Part shown: piece by piece, positions 25,620 through 35,075 of the stretch
Numbering within the stretch: the stretch's first letter is position 1
Layout of the letters: the number at the start of each line of letters is the position of its first letter
DNA from: an uncultured Candidatus Melainabacteria bacterium
GTDB taxonomy: Bacteria > Cyanobacteriota > Vampirovibrionia > Gastranaerophilales > Gastranaerophilaceae
Direction: 5' to 3'
DNA: 64,000 nt
NCBI GenBank assembly: GCA_949927415.1
Contig: CATLFB010000002.1
Location: 186,001 to 250,000, forward strand
The notes under the pieces: generated by a model
The model's input: the letters and a program-made list of their open reading frames with translations, nothing else
The model's database searches: none
Told to the model about the DNA's origin: nothing
Program-made: the position numbers and the translations under genes

Positions 25620-26231
25620 TTACAAATTTTCAAGAAGAAAATTGACTAATCTGAGTTTGTTAATGTTTTTGCAGTTTTTGTGCACATTTTGAATCGCTGT
25701 ATTATAAATGCTTTCTTGTTCAAATTTTTTGTCAAGGTATTCTATGTCAACTTTTCCGTTCGGATAATACATTGCCTTGAAAAGCGGAAGGTTTGTTTTT
25801 GATTCGGTGTAAACTGCTGTTTGTGTATTGTTTAGCATTTCAGCCTGTCTTTTTAAGTCAGTGTCAGACAGTGCGAAATCAATCAAATCAAAATTGCTTT
25901 CAAAATTTTCATTTATCGGAACCGAACTGATGATTCCTGAAGTGAATCTTGAATTTGATAACATTCTTCCGTAAGTGCCTGTTGCTTCAAGCAAATATTC
26001 GTCTCCCTCGATATTCAGCTTAAAATCGTATAAATCTTTTGGTTCAACTTTCAGAGCAATGCATAATTTAGTAATGGTGTCGGATTTCGGATAGTTTTCG
26101 CCCCTTTCAATCCGGCTGATTTGTTTGGTGTCAACGCCTGTCTTTTCGGCAAGGATTTCCTGAGTCATCTTTCTTGCGATTCGAAAGTGTCTCAGCTTAT
26201 GTCCCAATTCTTTTTTAAGACGTTGTTCCAT
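25620..26231 (-). CDS. XRE-family transcriptional regulator
   Basis: The ATG at 26231 is preceded by GGAG at 6-nt spacing, which favours it over the ATG at 26243, and gives 203 residues. Residues 7-65 form an HTH_3 domain: LGHKLRHFRIARKMTQEILA, then EKTGVDTKQISRIERGENYP and TITKLCIALKVEPKDLYDF. The remaining 140 residues, including a long Asn-rich stretch, are not recognisable and may sense a ligand or mediate dimerisation. The gene converges on yidD with 15 bp between stops. No toxin or metabolic target gene adjoins it, so its regulon is unknown. Confidence 0.85.
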   Translation of the reverse strand: MEQRLKKELGHKLRHFRIARKMTQEILAEKTGVDTKQISRIERGENYPKSDTITKLCIALKVEPKDLYDFKLNIEGDEYLLEATGTYGRMLSNSRFTSGIISSVPINENFESNFDLIDFALSDTDLKRQAEMLNNTQTAVYTESKTNLPLFKAMYYPNGKVDIEYLDKKFEQESIYNTAIQNVHKNCKNINKLRLVNFLLENL

Positions 26232-26333
26232 AGTATGCTCCATTACTATATGTTAAACGTATTTTCCTGATAGATAAAGGGCGCTCGGGGTCTTAAGTGT
26301 CTTGCGGCATGAGCCAAACCAGACGTTACGCGC

Positions 26334-26352
26334 CTTATTTTTACGAAATAAG
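26334..26352. promoter_or_regulatory. Short inverted repeat upstream of the XRE regulator
   Basis: CTTATTT and AAATAAG are separated by TTACG, about 100 bp upstream of the regulator start. It is a plausible autoregulatory operator or part of a small hairpin. Only the symmetry is seen. Confidence 0.25.
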
Positions 26353-26463
26353 ACGAATAATTTATTTTGGCATAATTAACAGCAGACGAAATGCATCTGT
26401 CAGGTAATGTTTAATGATATATTCCGGCATGAAACGTCCGGATATAAGCTTGATAAAATATAT

Positions 26464-29400
26464 TTACTTAATCCATTTGAATGTTCTTACGTAATTGTTT
26501 CCGTTAATGTCGCCGAAGATTTCAGCGTTGAAAATGCGGTAAATGTTTTGGGTGTCGATGTTTGGAATCTTGTTAATTTCGGCCATTGTGAGAGGGTTCA
26601 GTTCGTTTCTGTTCACAAGCGGAATTGTATTGAAGAGGGTGTTTAAAGATGCGTTTTTAACCTTAGAGAAAACGCTTGTGATGTCGTTTGAGAGCGTTCC
26701 GTAAATGTTCATATCAGCCATGGAGTTTGAGAAATTGTAGGAGCCTTTAAGGTACATGTTTAAATTTTTGCCGTTAGAATATATATTGATATTTTGCGCA
26801 ATACCGTTTTCGATGTTCATATTGCCGCTTATGCTTTCGAATTCGCCTGTTTTGAGCGGAGTTATCAAATCAATAATACTGTTTATCGAAAGTCCGGTAA
26901 TCCCGCCTTTAATGAGGTTTCCGGCCTTGAGAAGATACTCAAGAGAACCTAATTTCGGCATTCTTCCCTGCGCAACAATAAAGTAGCCGTCGCCTTCGAG
27001 AGTATTCATGCAGGTTTCGTTGTTTTTTGCGTTGCAGCTGAGAGAAACATCGCCCGTCACAAGCCCGAATATCTGGTTGTGCAAATCAAACAGGGCTTCT
27101 GAAATTATTTGCGCATTTGAATCCTTCATGTGCATCAAAAGTTTTGCGCGGTTAGTCAGAAAATCGTATTTGACAGAACCGTTCACAAGCCCTTCTGCAA
27201 GTTTGAATCGGAAATCTTTTACATCCAGAAGCATTTTTTCATTGAGGCTTAAGTTTGCCAGAAAATCCTGCGCGCTGATGTTTTTGACATTAATTGTATC
27301 AGCGGCGATTTCAGCGTTTTTGATAACAAACAGAGACAAATCATAGTTTTCGGCGCCGGTGCCTGCGGTTTGGTTTTTGGTGCGGTAGAGGTCTGCTTCG
27401 TAATCTCTTATTGCATCTGTAAATTTGTCGATATTCAAATCTTTGAGTTTAAGTTTGATGTTTTCAATTACATACGGCGTTTTGAGGTTGTTGCGCATTT
27501 CGGCTGTAAGATTCACGCTGTTTGTCAATACAACGCCTTTTGATGTGATGAATATTCGCTCCGGCCTAAAGTCGAGATTGACATCTTTGATTGTCGAATC
27601 CACAAAGGGAATGTCGATGCTTGTAATATCAAGTTTGCCGAGAATTTTCGGCGCAAGAGTTGTGCCGTTAATCACAAGGTCGGAGGTGAAAATTCCCTGT
27701 TTCATGAAGGGTTTTGTGAAAATTATGTTGAAAATTTTCGCATCAGTCGGGTTTTCGGTTTTTACGCGAAGATTTTTGAATGCAAGGTTGTTGTCAGGCA
27801 AAAATTCAACCGCACCGCTTGAAATCAGTTGTGTGTTTGCGAAATTTTTGTTGTTTTGAGATGCGATAATTTTGTCGTATTTGAAGTTGTTGATTTTTAT
27901 GCCGCGGGGAGTGTAAACGTTGTCAAGATAAAGTTTTACAGGATTGTTTACGTCTCCGATTGTGGCGCCCATGTAATATATGTTTGAATTTTCTTCGATT
28001 TTAATCTCAGTTTTAGAAGCGATTCTGTCTTTCGGCCCGCTGATTTTGGAGGCAAGATTTACATCCCCCTTGAGTTTTATCGGGTAAAGGGCTTTGTTAT
28101 TGAAAAACTGGTCAAAAAATTCCTGAGTCGGCTTTGCGTTCACATAAAGATTCATGTCCGGATTCTTGTAAAAATCAAAGATTTTTCCATCCACAAACAC
28201 AGGCATCTCGCCCGCGTAAGCGTTAACTTTGTTCAGCGAAAGCGTGTTGTTGCGCACAAGAACATTCCCGCTGTTGAATTTGACCTTCAAATGCTTTGGA
28301 ATGTATGTAAATTCAATATCATCCAGCTTGGTGAAAAAAGAAAGGTTGTTGTGACGTATTCTTGCCGCCAAATCAAGTACGCCTTTCATGTCCTTTACAT
28401 CTTCGGGATTAAAGTCTTTCGGGAAAATGTCGAGGAATTTTAAATTGCCGAGGTTTTCAAGATTGAATTTCGACATCGAAAAATATCCGTTGATGTCCTG
28501 TTTTGGGCTCAGAATATTATTTATATCGGCTGTCAGAATATAGGGATTTTTTTTGAAAGTTCCTTTGATGGGAGAGAGTTTAAAATTTCCGTTGGAAAGT
28601 TCGAACGTTCCTCCGTCTGTCAAAATGACGCTTTTGCTTCCGCGGTTCGGGTAAACCCTGCCTTTCATTCTGATGCCGCTGTAATTAACCTTGTCTAGCG
28701 GGCCATTGTAGTTTGCCGAAAAACTCGTGCTGATTGTTGCAAAATCGTTCAAAAACGGGATTTTTATATTGGCAGGCGCCGCCATTTTAATAGCGTCTGA
28801 GAGTAAAAATCTGTCTGAATAAACGGATGCATTCACTATCATGTCCTTGATTTTGCCTGATGTGCGAATTTTTGATGCGTCAAGGTTTGATGACAGATTG
28901 AAATCTCCGTCAAGGTTTTTGAAATTAATGTTTCCTGATAAATTCCGCAGTTTTAAAGGCAGATTTTCAATCTCAACATTATTGTTATTGAGTTCCAATT
29001 TCCCGTTTGCAAAAATGTTTTTGTTGAAAACAACATCGTAAACATCCTTGATTTGTCCTGTGAGATTGAGGTTCAGATTAATCAAGCCGTCTGCAGACTT
29101 TATCTGCGCCAGAAGTTTTTGGATATCTTCAAGCATCGGGGAAGTCTTGATTATTTTAAGCAAATCGTGTGAATTCTGGTTTAATCCAGCAACCTTGAAA
29201 TCCATAACACCCAGAAGCGTGCAGGTGCCGTCAACCGACACAGGTTTTCCGTTCAAATCAGCATGTTCTGTCACAAAATGCGTGTTCTGATTGTCAAAAG
29301 ATAAAGAACCTTTGCCGTTTTTCAATTCCATATTGTGAATATCCAAAAACGACGCTGTTGTATTTTCAAAGTTGAAAACGCCCCATGCATGCGGATCTTT

Positions 29401-30915
29401 TGTCGTTCCGACAACATGAAGATTAATATTTCCTCTGCCTTTTATATCCATAATCGGCACCGGCCCGAGGTCGAATTTCAAAATTCTGTGCAGGGGATTC
29501 AATACGACCTGCGCGGTTTTCAAATCAACATTTTTCGTGCTTGTAATCCTTAAATCCGCGGCTTTATCGCCGTAAAGTTTGATGTCGCCCTTGACAAAAA
29601 CCGTTTGCGTCGGGCCTGCCGGAACATGCGCATCAAGATAAGTTTTGTCGCCCTTGAATTGCAATTTAATCGTGGCTTTCGGGGTATTGTTAGGGATTGG
29701 TTTTTCAAGATAACCGTTTGTCGAAAGAATATTCCCGCTCACCGAAGGCTCCGGAAGCGCCCCTTTGATTTCCAGATTTCCGATAATGTCGCCGAAATAT
29801 TTGTATTTTTTCAATAGATAAAAGTTGAATGTGTCCTGAAAATTTTCATCGCCCGGCAAAAACGGCAAAAAATCTTCCACACGCGACTTGTTGATTGAAA
29901 GTTTTAAGTTCACATCCGGCTTTTTCGTGTTCAGACGAGTAATTTTGCCTGACATCAGCGTATCAATACCTTTGGCTTTTGCGCTGAATTCTTTTATAGC
30001 GATTCCGTTTTTGATTAAGTTTAAGTTTGTATTGATTTCTACCGGATTTTCGCTGTAAATCGAGGCGGCGAGGTCTTTTTGGATTAAACCGGGGTTCTGA
30101 ATCGTCAGTTTGCCTTTAATTTGTCTGTGCCCGTCTTCGCTCTCGATTGTTTCGGCGTCGAGGTTGATTATTCCGGAAAGTCTTTCGATTTCGTTGTTTG
30201 AGAGGTATTTCGCGTAGGTAGAAAAATCCGCAAGGTTTAAATCGGTTATTTTGCCGTTTATGTTAATCTGGTCCTCGGAAATTTTGTCTAACGGAAGTTT
30301 CACATCAACGTCTGCTGATATTTTTGAAACCTTGCTGCCTACGGAAAGTTCGCTGTCGGTTTTGAACTTGACTCTTTTGTTGTTGGTAAAATCGTAGAGT
30401 TCAAAATTTTGACCGTTTAGAGTGATGTTTTTATTAACGATTTCATCTTTTAAAGATATTGAGTAGCTATCGAGTTCGACGACGGCTTTGTCGATGTTCA
30501 TTTTTGGCTGCGACATTGCAAGAAGGGGATATTGTCCGAGTTTCAGCTGGGAATTTTTGTCAAAAACGAGATTTACATTCAGGGAATCCGCGCTAAAATG
30601 TGTTATTTCGGCCTTGCTTAAGATAAGCGGCAGAAGTTTTATGCGGGTATTGATACCTTTAAAAGAAAGCGCGTCAGTGTTGTCGTTGTTGAGGATTTTG
30701 AATTCATCAGCTTTCAGCCATACGGCAGGAAGGTAGCCCATTTTGATTTTAGGGTTAGAGATTTGGGTATTGAAGCCGTATTCTTTTTGGATTAGGGATT
30801 TAAGCAATTCGACTTGGGCGGGGCGGTTAAGAATTGCAGGAATTGCAAAATAGTACCCGCAGTAAAGAACAGCGCCTGTCAGAATAATTATAAAAATTTT
30901 CGATTTATTTCCCAT
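26464..30915 (-). CDS. Giant AsmA/TamB-like protein
   Basis: A 1483-residue protein with one N-terminal membrane helix (FIIIILTGAVLYCGYYFAIP, about 7-26). A long series of beta-strand-rich repeats typical of AsmA-like and DUF748/DUF3971 proteins follows: GFNTQISNPKIKMGYLPAVW at 47-66, many L-x-I-x-G-K-I segments, and a C-terminal region (IEGDGYF-like ... GNMNIENGIAQNINIYSNGK) matching the AsmA C-terminal domain. It is anchored in the inner membrane and probably spans the periplasm as a hydrophobic groove for lipid movement to the outer membrane, as proposed for TamB, YhdP and AsmA. It supports a diderm envelope. It is a single-gene unit with repeats at its upstream end. Confidence 0.85.
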   Translation of the reverse strand: MGNKSKIFIIILTGAVLYCGYYFAIPAILNRPAQVELLKSLIQKEYGFNTQISNPKIKMGYLPAVWLKADEFKILNNDNTDALSFKGINTRIKLLPLILSKAEITHFSADSLNVNLVFDKNSQLKLGQYPLLAMSQPKMNIDKAVVELDSYSISLKDEIVNKNITLNGQNFELYDFTNNKRVKFKTDSELSVGSKVSKISADVDVKLPLDKISEDQININGKITDLNLADFSTYAKYLSNNEIERLSGIINLDAETIESEDGHRQIKGKLTIQNPGLIQKDLAASIYSENPVEINTNLNLIKNGIAIKEFSAKAKGIDTLMSGKITRLNTKKPDVNLKLSINKSRVEDFLPFLPGDENFQDTFNFYLLKKYKYFGDIIGNLEIKGALPEPSVSGNILSTNGYLEKPIPNNTPKATIKLQFKGDKTYLDAHVPAGPTQTVFVKGDIKLYGDKAADLRITSTKNVDLKTAQVVLNPLHRILKFDLGPVPIMDIKGRGNINLHVVGTTKDPHAWGVFNFENTTASFLDIHNMELKNGKGSLSFDNQNTHFVTEHADLNGKPVSVDGTCTLLGVMDFKVAGLNQNSHDLLKIIKTSPMLEDIQKLLAQIKSADGLINLNLNLTGQIKDVYDVVFNKNIFANGKLELNNNNVEIENLPLKLRNLSGNINFKNLDGDFNLSSNLDASKIRTSGKIKDMIVNASVYSDRFLLSDAIKMAAPANIKIPFLNDFATISTSFSANYNGPLDKVNYSGIRMKGRVYPNRGSKSVILTDGGTFELSNGNFKLSPIKGTFKKNPYILTADINNILSPKQDINGYFSMSKFNLENLGNLKFLDIFPKDFNPEDVKDMKGVLDLAARIRHNNLSFFTKLDDIEFTYIPKHLKVKFNSGNVLVRNNTLSLNKVNAYAGEMPVFVDGKIFDFYKNPDMNLYVNAKPTQEFFDQFFNNKALYPIKLKGDVNLASKISGPKDRIASKTEIKIEENSNIYYMGATIGDVNNPVKLYLDNVYTPRGIKINNFKYDKIIASQNNKNFANTQLISSGAVEFLPDNNLAFKNLRVKTENPTDAKIFNIIFTKPFMKQGIFTSDLVINGTTLAPKILGKLDITSIDIPFVDSTIKDVNLDFRPERIFITSKGVVLTNSVNLTAEMRNNLKTPYVIENIKLKLKDLNIDKFTDAIRDYEADLYRTKNQTAGTGAENYDLSLFVIKNAEIAADTINVKNISAQDFLANLSLNEKMLLDVKDFRFKLAEGLVNGSVKYDFLTNRAKLLMHMKDSNAQIISEALFDLHNQIFGLVTGDVSLSCNAKNNETCMNTLEGDGYFIVAQGRMPKLGSLEYLLKAGNLIKGGITGLSINSIIDLITPLKTGEFESISGNMNIENGIAQNINIYSNGKNLNMYLKGSYNFSNSMADMNIYGTLSNDITSVFSKVKNASLNTLFNTIPLVNRNELNPLTMAEINKIPNIDTQNIYRIFNAEIFGDINGNNYVRTFKWIK

Positions 30916-30956
30916 ATCCCTGACAGTATTATAAGATAAATCAACTGCAAGTGCAA

Positions 30957-31255
30957 GGTGCTACGCACGTAGACATATCGGAACTGTCATACCAGAGCCG
31001 CTTGTGAAAGGATTAGACACGGAAGTCCGGAATTAGGACAAAACCGCTCGGAGCGGGCCACGTCTTCTGACGATTTCCGCAAATATCCATTACAAAATAA
31101 TTTAATCAAAACAAAAAGCGGTTAAAAAATTATCCCTCCGAAATTCCGTCGATTTCAAGTTCAAATAAACCTCCATCGAAAAACTCCGTCGAAACCCAAC
31201 TCCCGATACGGTCTTCTCACCTTTCACCCTTTACTTTTCACTTTATCAAACCCTT
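30957..31255. repeat. Left arm of a long inverted repeat (R2 plus R4 modules)
   Basis: This stretch reads GGTGCTACGCACGTAGAC, ACGGAAGTCCGGAATTAGGA, GCGGGCCACGTCTTCTGACG, then CAAGTTCAAATAAACCTCCA and half a MITE end (CTTCTCACCTTTCACCCTTT). The whole is the reverse complement, with a few percent differences by eye, of 34809-35075. It fills the 30916-31259 gap; no gene is seen in it. Confidence 0.88.
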
Positions 31256-31259
31256 CGCC

Positions 31260-31982
31260 TCACTCACCACCGTCAAGCCATGCAAAAACCATCGCCAAAA
31301 ACCTTTCCGGCTCATCCAAAAACAAATCTTCCGCATGAATTCCATTTTCAAAAACTTCCAATCTTTTTTCGCAAACCGCCCTTTCATACAAAAGCTTCGT
31401 ATGCCACGGCTTGACCGTCACATCACGCGCACCGCATACAAACAGCGTCGGAATTGTAAGCTTATCTACAACATCCACAGGCCTGACCTTTTTGCGAATC
31501 ACAACCGAGGGGCGGACTGATATCCAGCGTTTCGGCTCAAACTTTTTGAACGTCGGAATCCACGCGTTTGGATGCCACATAAAATTCTCTATTTTATAAA
31601 AGTCAGATGGCGCAGATACAGCAACAATTTTATCCACATCGTTTTTCATCGCGCCATACAAAACAGAAAGCCCGGCACCAAGCGAAAATCCCGCAAGATA
31701 AACGCTCTCATAACTTTTCTTTGCAAAATCCACAACCGTTTGCAAGTCCAAAAGCTCCATTGATGTGAAGGTATAAAACCCCGAACTTCTGCCATGCCCT
31801 CTGAAATCCATCACAATCACATCATGTTTTTGCGAAAACTTTTCTGCCATTTCTGAAAAAGCATGGCTGTCTTTTGTCATAAACCAGCCCGGACAAATAA
31901 TTATAACTGATTTGCGACCGGAATCATACAGATTCACAGCTATTTTGACGCCGTCAGGCGTATTTAAAAAAATCTCTTTCAT
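31260..31982 (-). CDS. Alpha/beta hydrolase
   Basis: A 240-residue hydrolase. The oxyanion strand is VIIICPGWFMTKDSH, the strand before the nucleophile YLAGFSLGAG holds the GxSxG elbow with Ser near residue 98, and FVCGARDVTVKP and NGIHAEDLF place the catalytic Asp and His in the right order. DFRGHGRSSG is the typical loop preceding the elbow. No signal peptide, so it acts in the cytoplasm, perhaps as an esterase or thioesterase. Its stop codon ends within 5 bp of the left inverted-repeat arm. Substrate unknown. Confidence 0.88.
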   Translation of the reverse strand: MKEIFLNTPDGVKIAVNLYDSGRKSVIIICPGWFMTKDSHAFSEMAEKFSQKHDVIVMDFRGHGRSSGFYTFTSMELLDLQTVVDFAKKSYESVYLAGFSLGAGLSVLYGAMKNDVDKIVAVSAPSDFYKIENFMWHPNAWIPTFKKFEPKRWISVRPSVVIRKKVRPVDVVDKLTIPTLFVCGARDVTVKPWHTKLLYERAVCEKRLEVFENGIHAEDLFLDEPERFLAMVFAWLDGGE

Positions 31983-32026
31983 AATTCAATTATTGCACTA
32001 TTTAAAAATTATGCAATTATTTTGAA

Positions 32027-32314
32027 TTAAAGATTCTTCAGCGCCCTTTTTAATTTAGCGAAAAGTTTCAGCAAAACATTTTTTAAATTGAATTTGTATT
32101 CTTCGGGAATTTCTATTTCCTTTTTTCCGACAAAAATATCGGATTCGCTTTTTTTGCCAAAAATGCTGTCGTCTGATAAAAATTTTTTTTCTTTTTCTTC
32201 GTCCTGCTTTTCGCGCTGCATGTAGCCAAGATTACCGCCGCCGCCGTCGTTGTTCATGTTAGCGGCTTCTCTGATTACCGGCTTGACGCTCAGGACATTT
32301 ACATCGAAACTCAT
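32027..32314 (-). CDS. Small charged protein, unknown
   Basis: A 95-residue protein beginning MSFDVNVLSVKPVIREAANM, then NNDGGGGNLGYMQRE, a highly charged middle (about 34-70) and an amphipathic C-terminal helix (NLKNVLLKLFAKLKRALKNL) that may bind a membrane or partner. GGTGG precedes the ATG at 5 nt. The N-terminal pattern looks lineage specific. It sits between the hydrolase and the HD-domain gene on the same strand, 44 bp from the former. No function can be proposed. Confidence 0.65.
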   Translation of the reverse strand: MSFDVNVLSVKPVIREAANMNNDGGGGNLGYMQREKQDEEKEKKFLSDDSIFGKKSESDIFVGKKEIEIPEEYKFNLKNVLLKLFAKLKRALKNL

Positions 32315-32435
32315 TTTTCCACCGCAATTTACGACTTTTATCGTATCCTTTTATTTTTCCCTTATATATATAAAGTATTTTTCATGAAGAAATGTTACAA
32401 TTTGATGAAATTTTGTAACAATAATTTACAAATCG

Positions 32436-33026
32436 TTATAACCTTGAAAACTTTATCACTGACTGTGTTTTGAACCCGATTTCAAACAAATCGCGTTTTC
32501 TGACAGCAGAAGTTATATCGGGGTAATAATCGGCCATGTTCGGGGTAAGAATAAATTCTACAATGTTGTTTTCTTCGTCAAAGTTAACTTTGAGTTTTTT
32601 AATAAGCGACAAATGCGCTCTGTCGAGACCATCGGCAAGTTTCAGGATTCCGGCAAGACGTTTAATCATTTTGCGCTCTTTTTTGTCGCAATCGCAGTAG
32701 ATTTCGTGTTTTTCTTTGTCAGGAAGCCCGCCGCGATGAAATCTGCAAATACATGCGACATATTCTGTTTCGCGTTCAGTGAAGCCTTTTAGACCATGTT
32801 CAAGCACCATTTCCTGCGAATGTTTGTTGTGGCCTTTTGAATCGACATAATAGCCGATATCATGTAAAAGAGCGGCGCTTTCAAGAATTTTTCGGCAGCG
32901 GTCAGGCATTTCAAAAACAGAAGCGCTGATTTCATCAAAAATCATCATGGCTAATCTTCTGACTTCTTCAGGATGAGAAGTGCCATTTGAAAACTTTTCC
33001 AACATTTCCTGAGCAGATAATTTCAT
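32436..33026 (-). CDS. Stand-alone HD-domain protein of the Ppx/GppA C-terminal type
   Basis: A 196-residue protein. ILESAALLHDIGYYVDSKGH followed by NKHSQEMV is the HD motif plus the Gly-His segment typical of the C-terminal phosphohydrolase-like domain of exopolyphosphatase/pppGpp phosphatase (Ppx/GppA). LKLADGLDRAH later in the chain matches that domain too. The N-terminal actin-like Ppx domain is absent. It may hydrolyse a nucleotide or phosphate compound, or regulate. It is divergent from the diguanylate cyclase gene 69 bp away, so the two may share control. Confidence 0.8.
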   Translation of the reverse strand: MKLSAQEMLEKFSNGTSHPEEVRRLAMMIFDEISASVFEMPDRCRKILESAALLHDIGYYVDSKGHNKHSQEMVLEHGLKGFTERETEYVACICRFHRGGLPDKEKHEIYCDCDKKERKMIKRLAGILKLADGLDRAHLSLIKKLKVNFDEENNIVEFILTPNMADYYPDITSAVRKRDLFEIGFKTQSVIKFSRL

Positions 33027-33095
33027 ACGAAAACATTAGCATAAAAATCAAGCTCCGGCAATTTTTATGATATAATAAAACGGGTTAGGAGAATT

Positions 33096-33761
33096 ATGGA
33101 CAATAATACGGGAAATCCGCAAGCATTCGACTTGTCGCCTGAAATGCTTGATGAAATTCAGACAAATATTGAAGAAATCATAAAAAGCTTTCCGATATCA
33201 GAGAGCAACAAACTTGATGTGATAAAAAAAATCAATTTTATGTATTCGCACACCAGACATCTTTCTGTGACGGATGCTTTGACAGGGCTTTACAACCGCA
33301 GACATTTTGAAAACACGATTGAGCGGGAATTTTTGCGTGCAAAAAGGTATTCAAATGATTTAAGCATTGCAATACTGGATGTTGATTTTTTCAAGAAAAT
33401 AAACGACTCATACGGTCATCTTTGCGGTGATTATGCGCTGAAAGAGATTGCATATCTTGCACTGCAGACTTTCAGGAAGACGGATTTTGTATTCAGATAC
33501 GGGGGAGAAGAGATTGTGGTTATTCTGACAGAAACCCCGATGGCGAGTGCGATAATCCCTCTTGAACGTTTGAGAAAAGCCGTTGAGAATTACCCGTTTA
33601 ACTACGACTGCAAGAGTTTTCAGGTGACAATAAGCATCGGTACAGAAACCTTAAGAGAAGAACATCAGACGCCGGAAGAACTCTTAGAGCAGGCAGACAA
33701 AGCGCTTTACGCGGCAAAGGAAGGCGGCCGCAACCGCGTTGTCACAGCCTCTGATATATAA
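33096..33761 (+). CDS. Diguanylate cyclase (GGDEF domain)
   Basis: A 221-residue protein. After a 55-residue helical N-terminus, the GGDEF domain runs from DALTGLYNRRHFENTIEREF to the end. It has the metal Asp in ILDVDFFKKIND, the YGHLCGD segment and an active-site RYGGEEI (GGEEI at 136-140), an accepted GG[DE]EF variant. ISIGTET and ADKALYAAKEGGRNRV complete it. It should make cyclic di-GMP from GTP, unless inactive in vivo. No I-site (RxxD) is clearly seen. TTAGGAG precedes the ATG. No sensor or membrane part is present. Confidence 0.92.
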   Translation: MDNNTGNPQAFDLSPEMLDEIQTNIEEIIKSFPISESNKLDVIKKINFMYSHTRHLSVTDALTGLYNRRHFENTIEREFLRAKRYSNDLSIAILDVDFFKKINDSYGHLCGDYALKEIAYLALQTFRKTDFVFRYGGEEIVVILTETPMASAIIPLERLRKAVENYPFNYDCKSFQVTISIGTETLREEHQTPEELLEQADKALYAAKEGGRNRVVTASDI

Positions 33762-33956
33762 TCAGGCTGAAGAGTCGAAATTTTCGGAATCTGAATCGTC
33801 TTTTTTCTCAGGGCAGTTTTCAACCCAGATAACCATTTTGTCCACCGGTTTTGCAAAAGGATTTGACATGGAAAAATTCTTTTTAGCCTCGCGTGTGAGG
33901 CGGTCGTAGTATGAAATTTTTTCGGAAAGTTTTTTTGTGTAGTTGAGTAAGTTCAT
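33762..33956 (-). CDS. Small protein, unknown
   Basis: The ATG at 33956 has GAGG at 7-nt spacing and gives 64 residues; a longer frame to 34007 lacks this. It begins MNLLNYTKKLSEKISYYDRL and ends in an Asp/Ser-rich acidic tail. A helical N-half followed by NPFAKPVDKMVIWVENCPEK is visible, with no known motif. Its stop directly abuts the diguanylate cyclase stop (convergent). Confidence 0.5.
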   Translation of the reverse strand: MNLLNYTKKLSEKISYYDRLTREAKKNFSMSNPFAKPVDKMVIWVENCPEKKDDSDSENFDSSA

Positions 33957-34184
33957 AATTTTACCTCGCTGCGAAGTTGCAGAATATGTGTTTCGCTTGA
34001 TTTTCACTCGTGCCGCTTCACGTGTTTGAAAATCCGATATAAACCATTATGAAATTTTTTATACCCCATATAATCCCCGCAACGGCTGATATTTCGCCCG
34101 AAAAAATTACCCGTGCGTCTAATTCTGTGCGTTAATTGCGAAAAACAAACGCACCGCTTAAAATCACGGGAAAAAGGAGGATTT

Positions 34185-34763
34185 ATGAATTCAGAAAAAT
34201 TGAGAGGAACACTTACAGAACAAATTTTAATCAACGCATACGCCGGTGAATCACAGGCACGCAATAGATATTCATTTTTCGCCAAACAGGCAAAAAAAGA
34301 GGGTTATGAACAGATTGCAGAAATTTTTTGCCTGACGGCCGAAAACGAAGAGGAGCATGCAAAATTATTTTATGAATACATCGGTGACACAAAAGGAACT
34401 GTCACAGGCTCTTACCCGTTTGAACTCGGCACGACAGAGGAAAACCTGAAAAGCGCAATTGATGGTGAACATGAGGAATGGTCGCTTTTGTATGCCGAAG
34501 GTGAAAGGGTTGCAAAAGAAGAGGGATTTGATGAGATTTCCGACACATTCAAGCACATAAGACGTTCTGAAGAGCATCATGAACAGCGGTTTAGGAAGCT
34601 TTTGAACAATGTGATTAATGACACTGTTTTCAAAAAGGATTACGAGACCGACTGGATGTGCAGAAAATGCGCATACATTGTTCATGGCGATTCCGCACCG
34701 AACAAATGTCCGAACTGCCATCATCCGAAGGCTTATTTCGAGGTGCTTTGCGAGAATTATTAG
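34185..34763 (+). CDS. rbr: Rubrerythrin
   Basis: The ATG at 34185 follows AGGAGG at 7-nt spacing and gives 192 residues; an upstream ATG is disregarded. Residues 1-150 are the ferritin-like di-iron domain (INAYAGESQARNRYSFFAKQ, ENEEEHAKLFYEYI, DGEHEEWSLLYAEG, HIRRSEEHHEQRFRKLL). Residues 155-192 are a rubredoxin-like iron site with two CxxC motifs (WMCRKCAYIVHG and KCPNCHHPK). It reduces hydrogen peroxide to water in the cytoplasm of anaerobes. It is the last gene before the right arm of the inverted repeat. Confidence 0.96.
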   Translation: MNSEKLRGTLTEQILINAYAGESQARNRYSFFAKQAKKEGYEQIAEIFCLTAENEEEHAKLFYEYIGDTKGTVTGSYPFELGTTEENLKSAIDGEHEEWSLLYAEGERVAKEEGFDEISDTFKHIRRSEEHHEQRFRKLLNNVINDTVFKKDYETDWMCRKCAYIVHGDSAPNKCPNCHHPKAYFEVLCENY

Positions 34764-34808
34764 GGGCTTGCGGGCGAAGGGGATGACAAGTGACAAATGA
34801 AAGGTAAT

Positions 34809-35075
34809 AAAGTGAGAGGTGAAAGGTGAGAAGACCGTATCGAGAGTTGGGTTTCGACGGAGTTTTTCGATAGAGGTTTATTTGAACTTGAAATCGGTAG
34901 AATTTCGGAGGGATAATTTTTCGTAAATGTTTTATTTGTTTTGATTAAATTATTTTGTAATGGATATTTGCGGAAATCGTCAGAAGACGTGGCCCGCTCC
35001 GAGCGGTTTTGTCCTAATTCCGGACTTCCGCGCCTAATCCTTCCAAAAGCGCCTTTCACCTAATTCAGTTCCAGT
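34809..35075. repeat. Right arm of the long inverted repeat
   Basis: GAGGTGAAAGGTGAGAAGAC, GGGTTTCGACGGAGTTTTTC, GAGGTTTATTTGAACTTGAA and GTCAGAAGACGTGGCCCGCT match the reverse complement of 30980-31250. Together the two arms bracket the hydrolase, 95-residue, HD, diguanylate cyclase, 64-residue and rubrerythrin genes. Confidence 0.88.
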
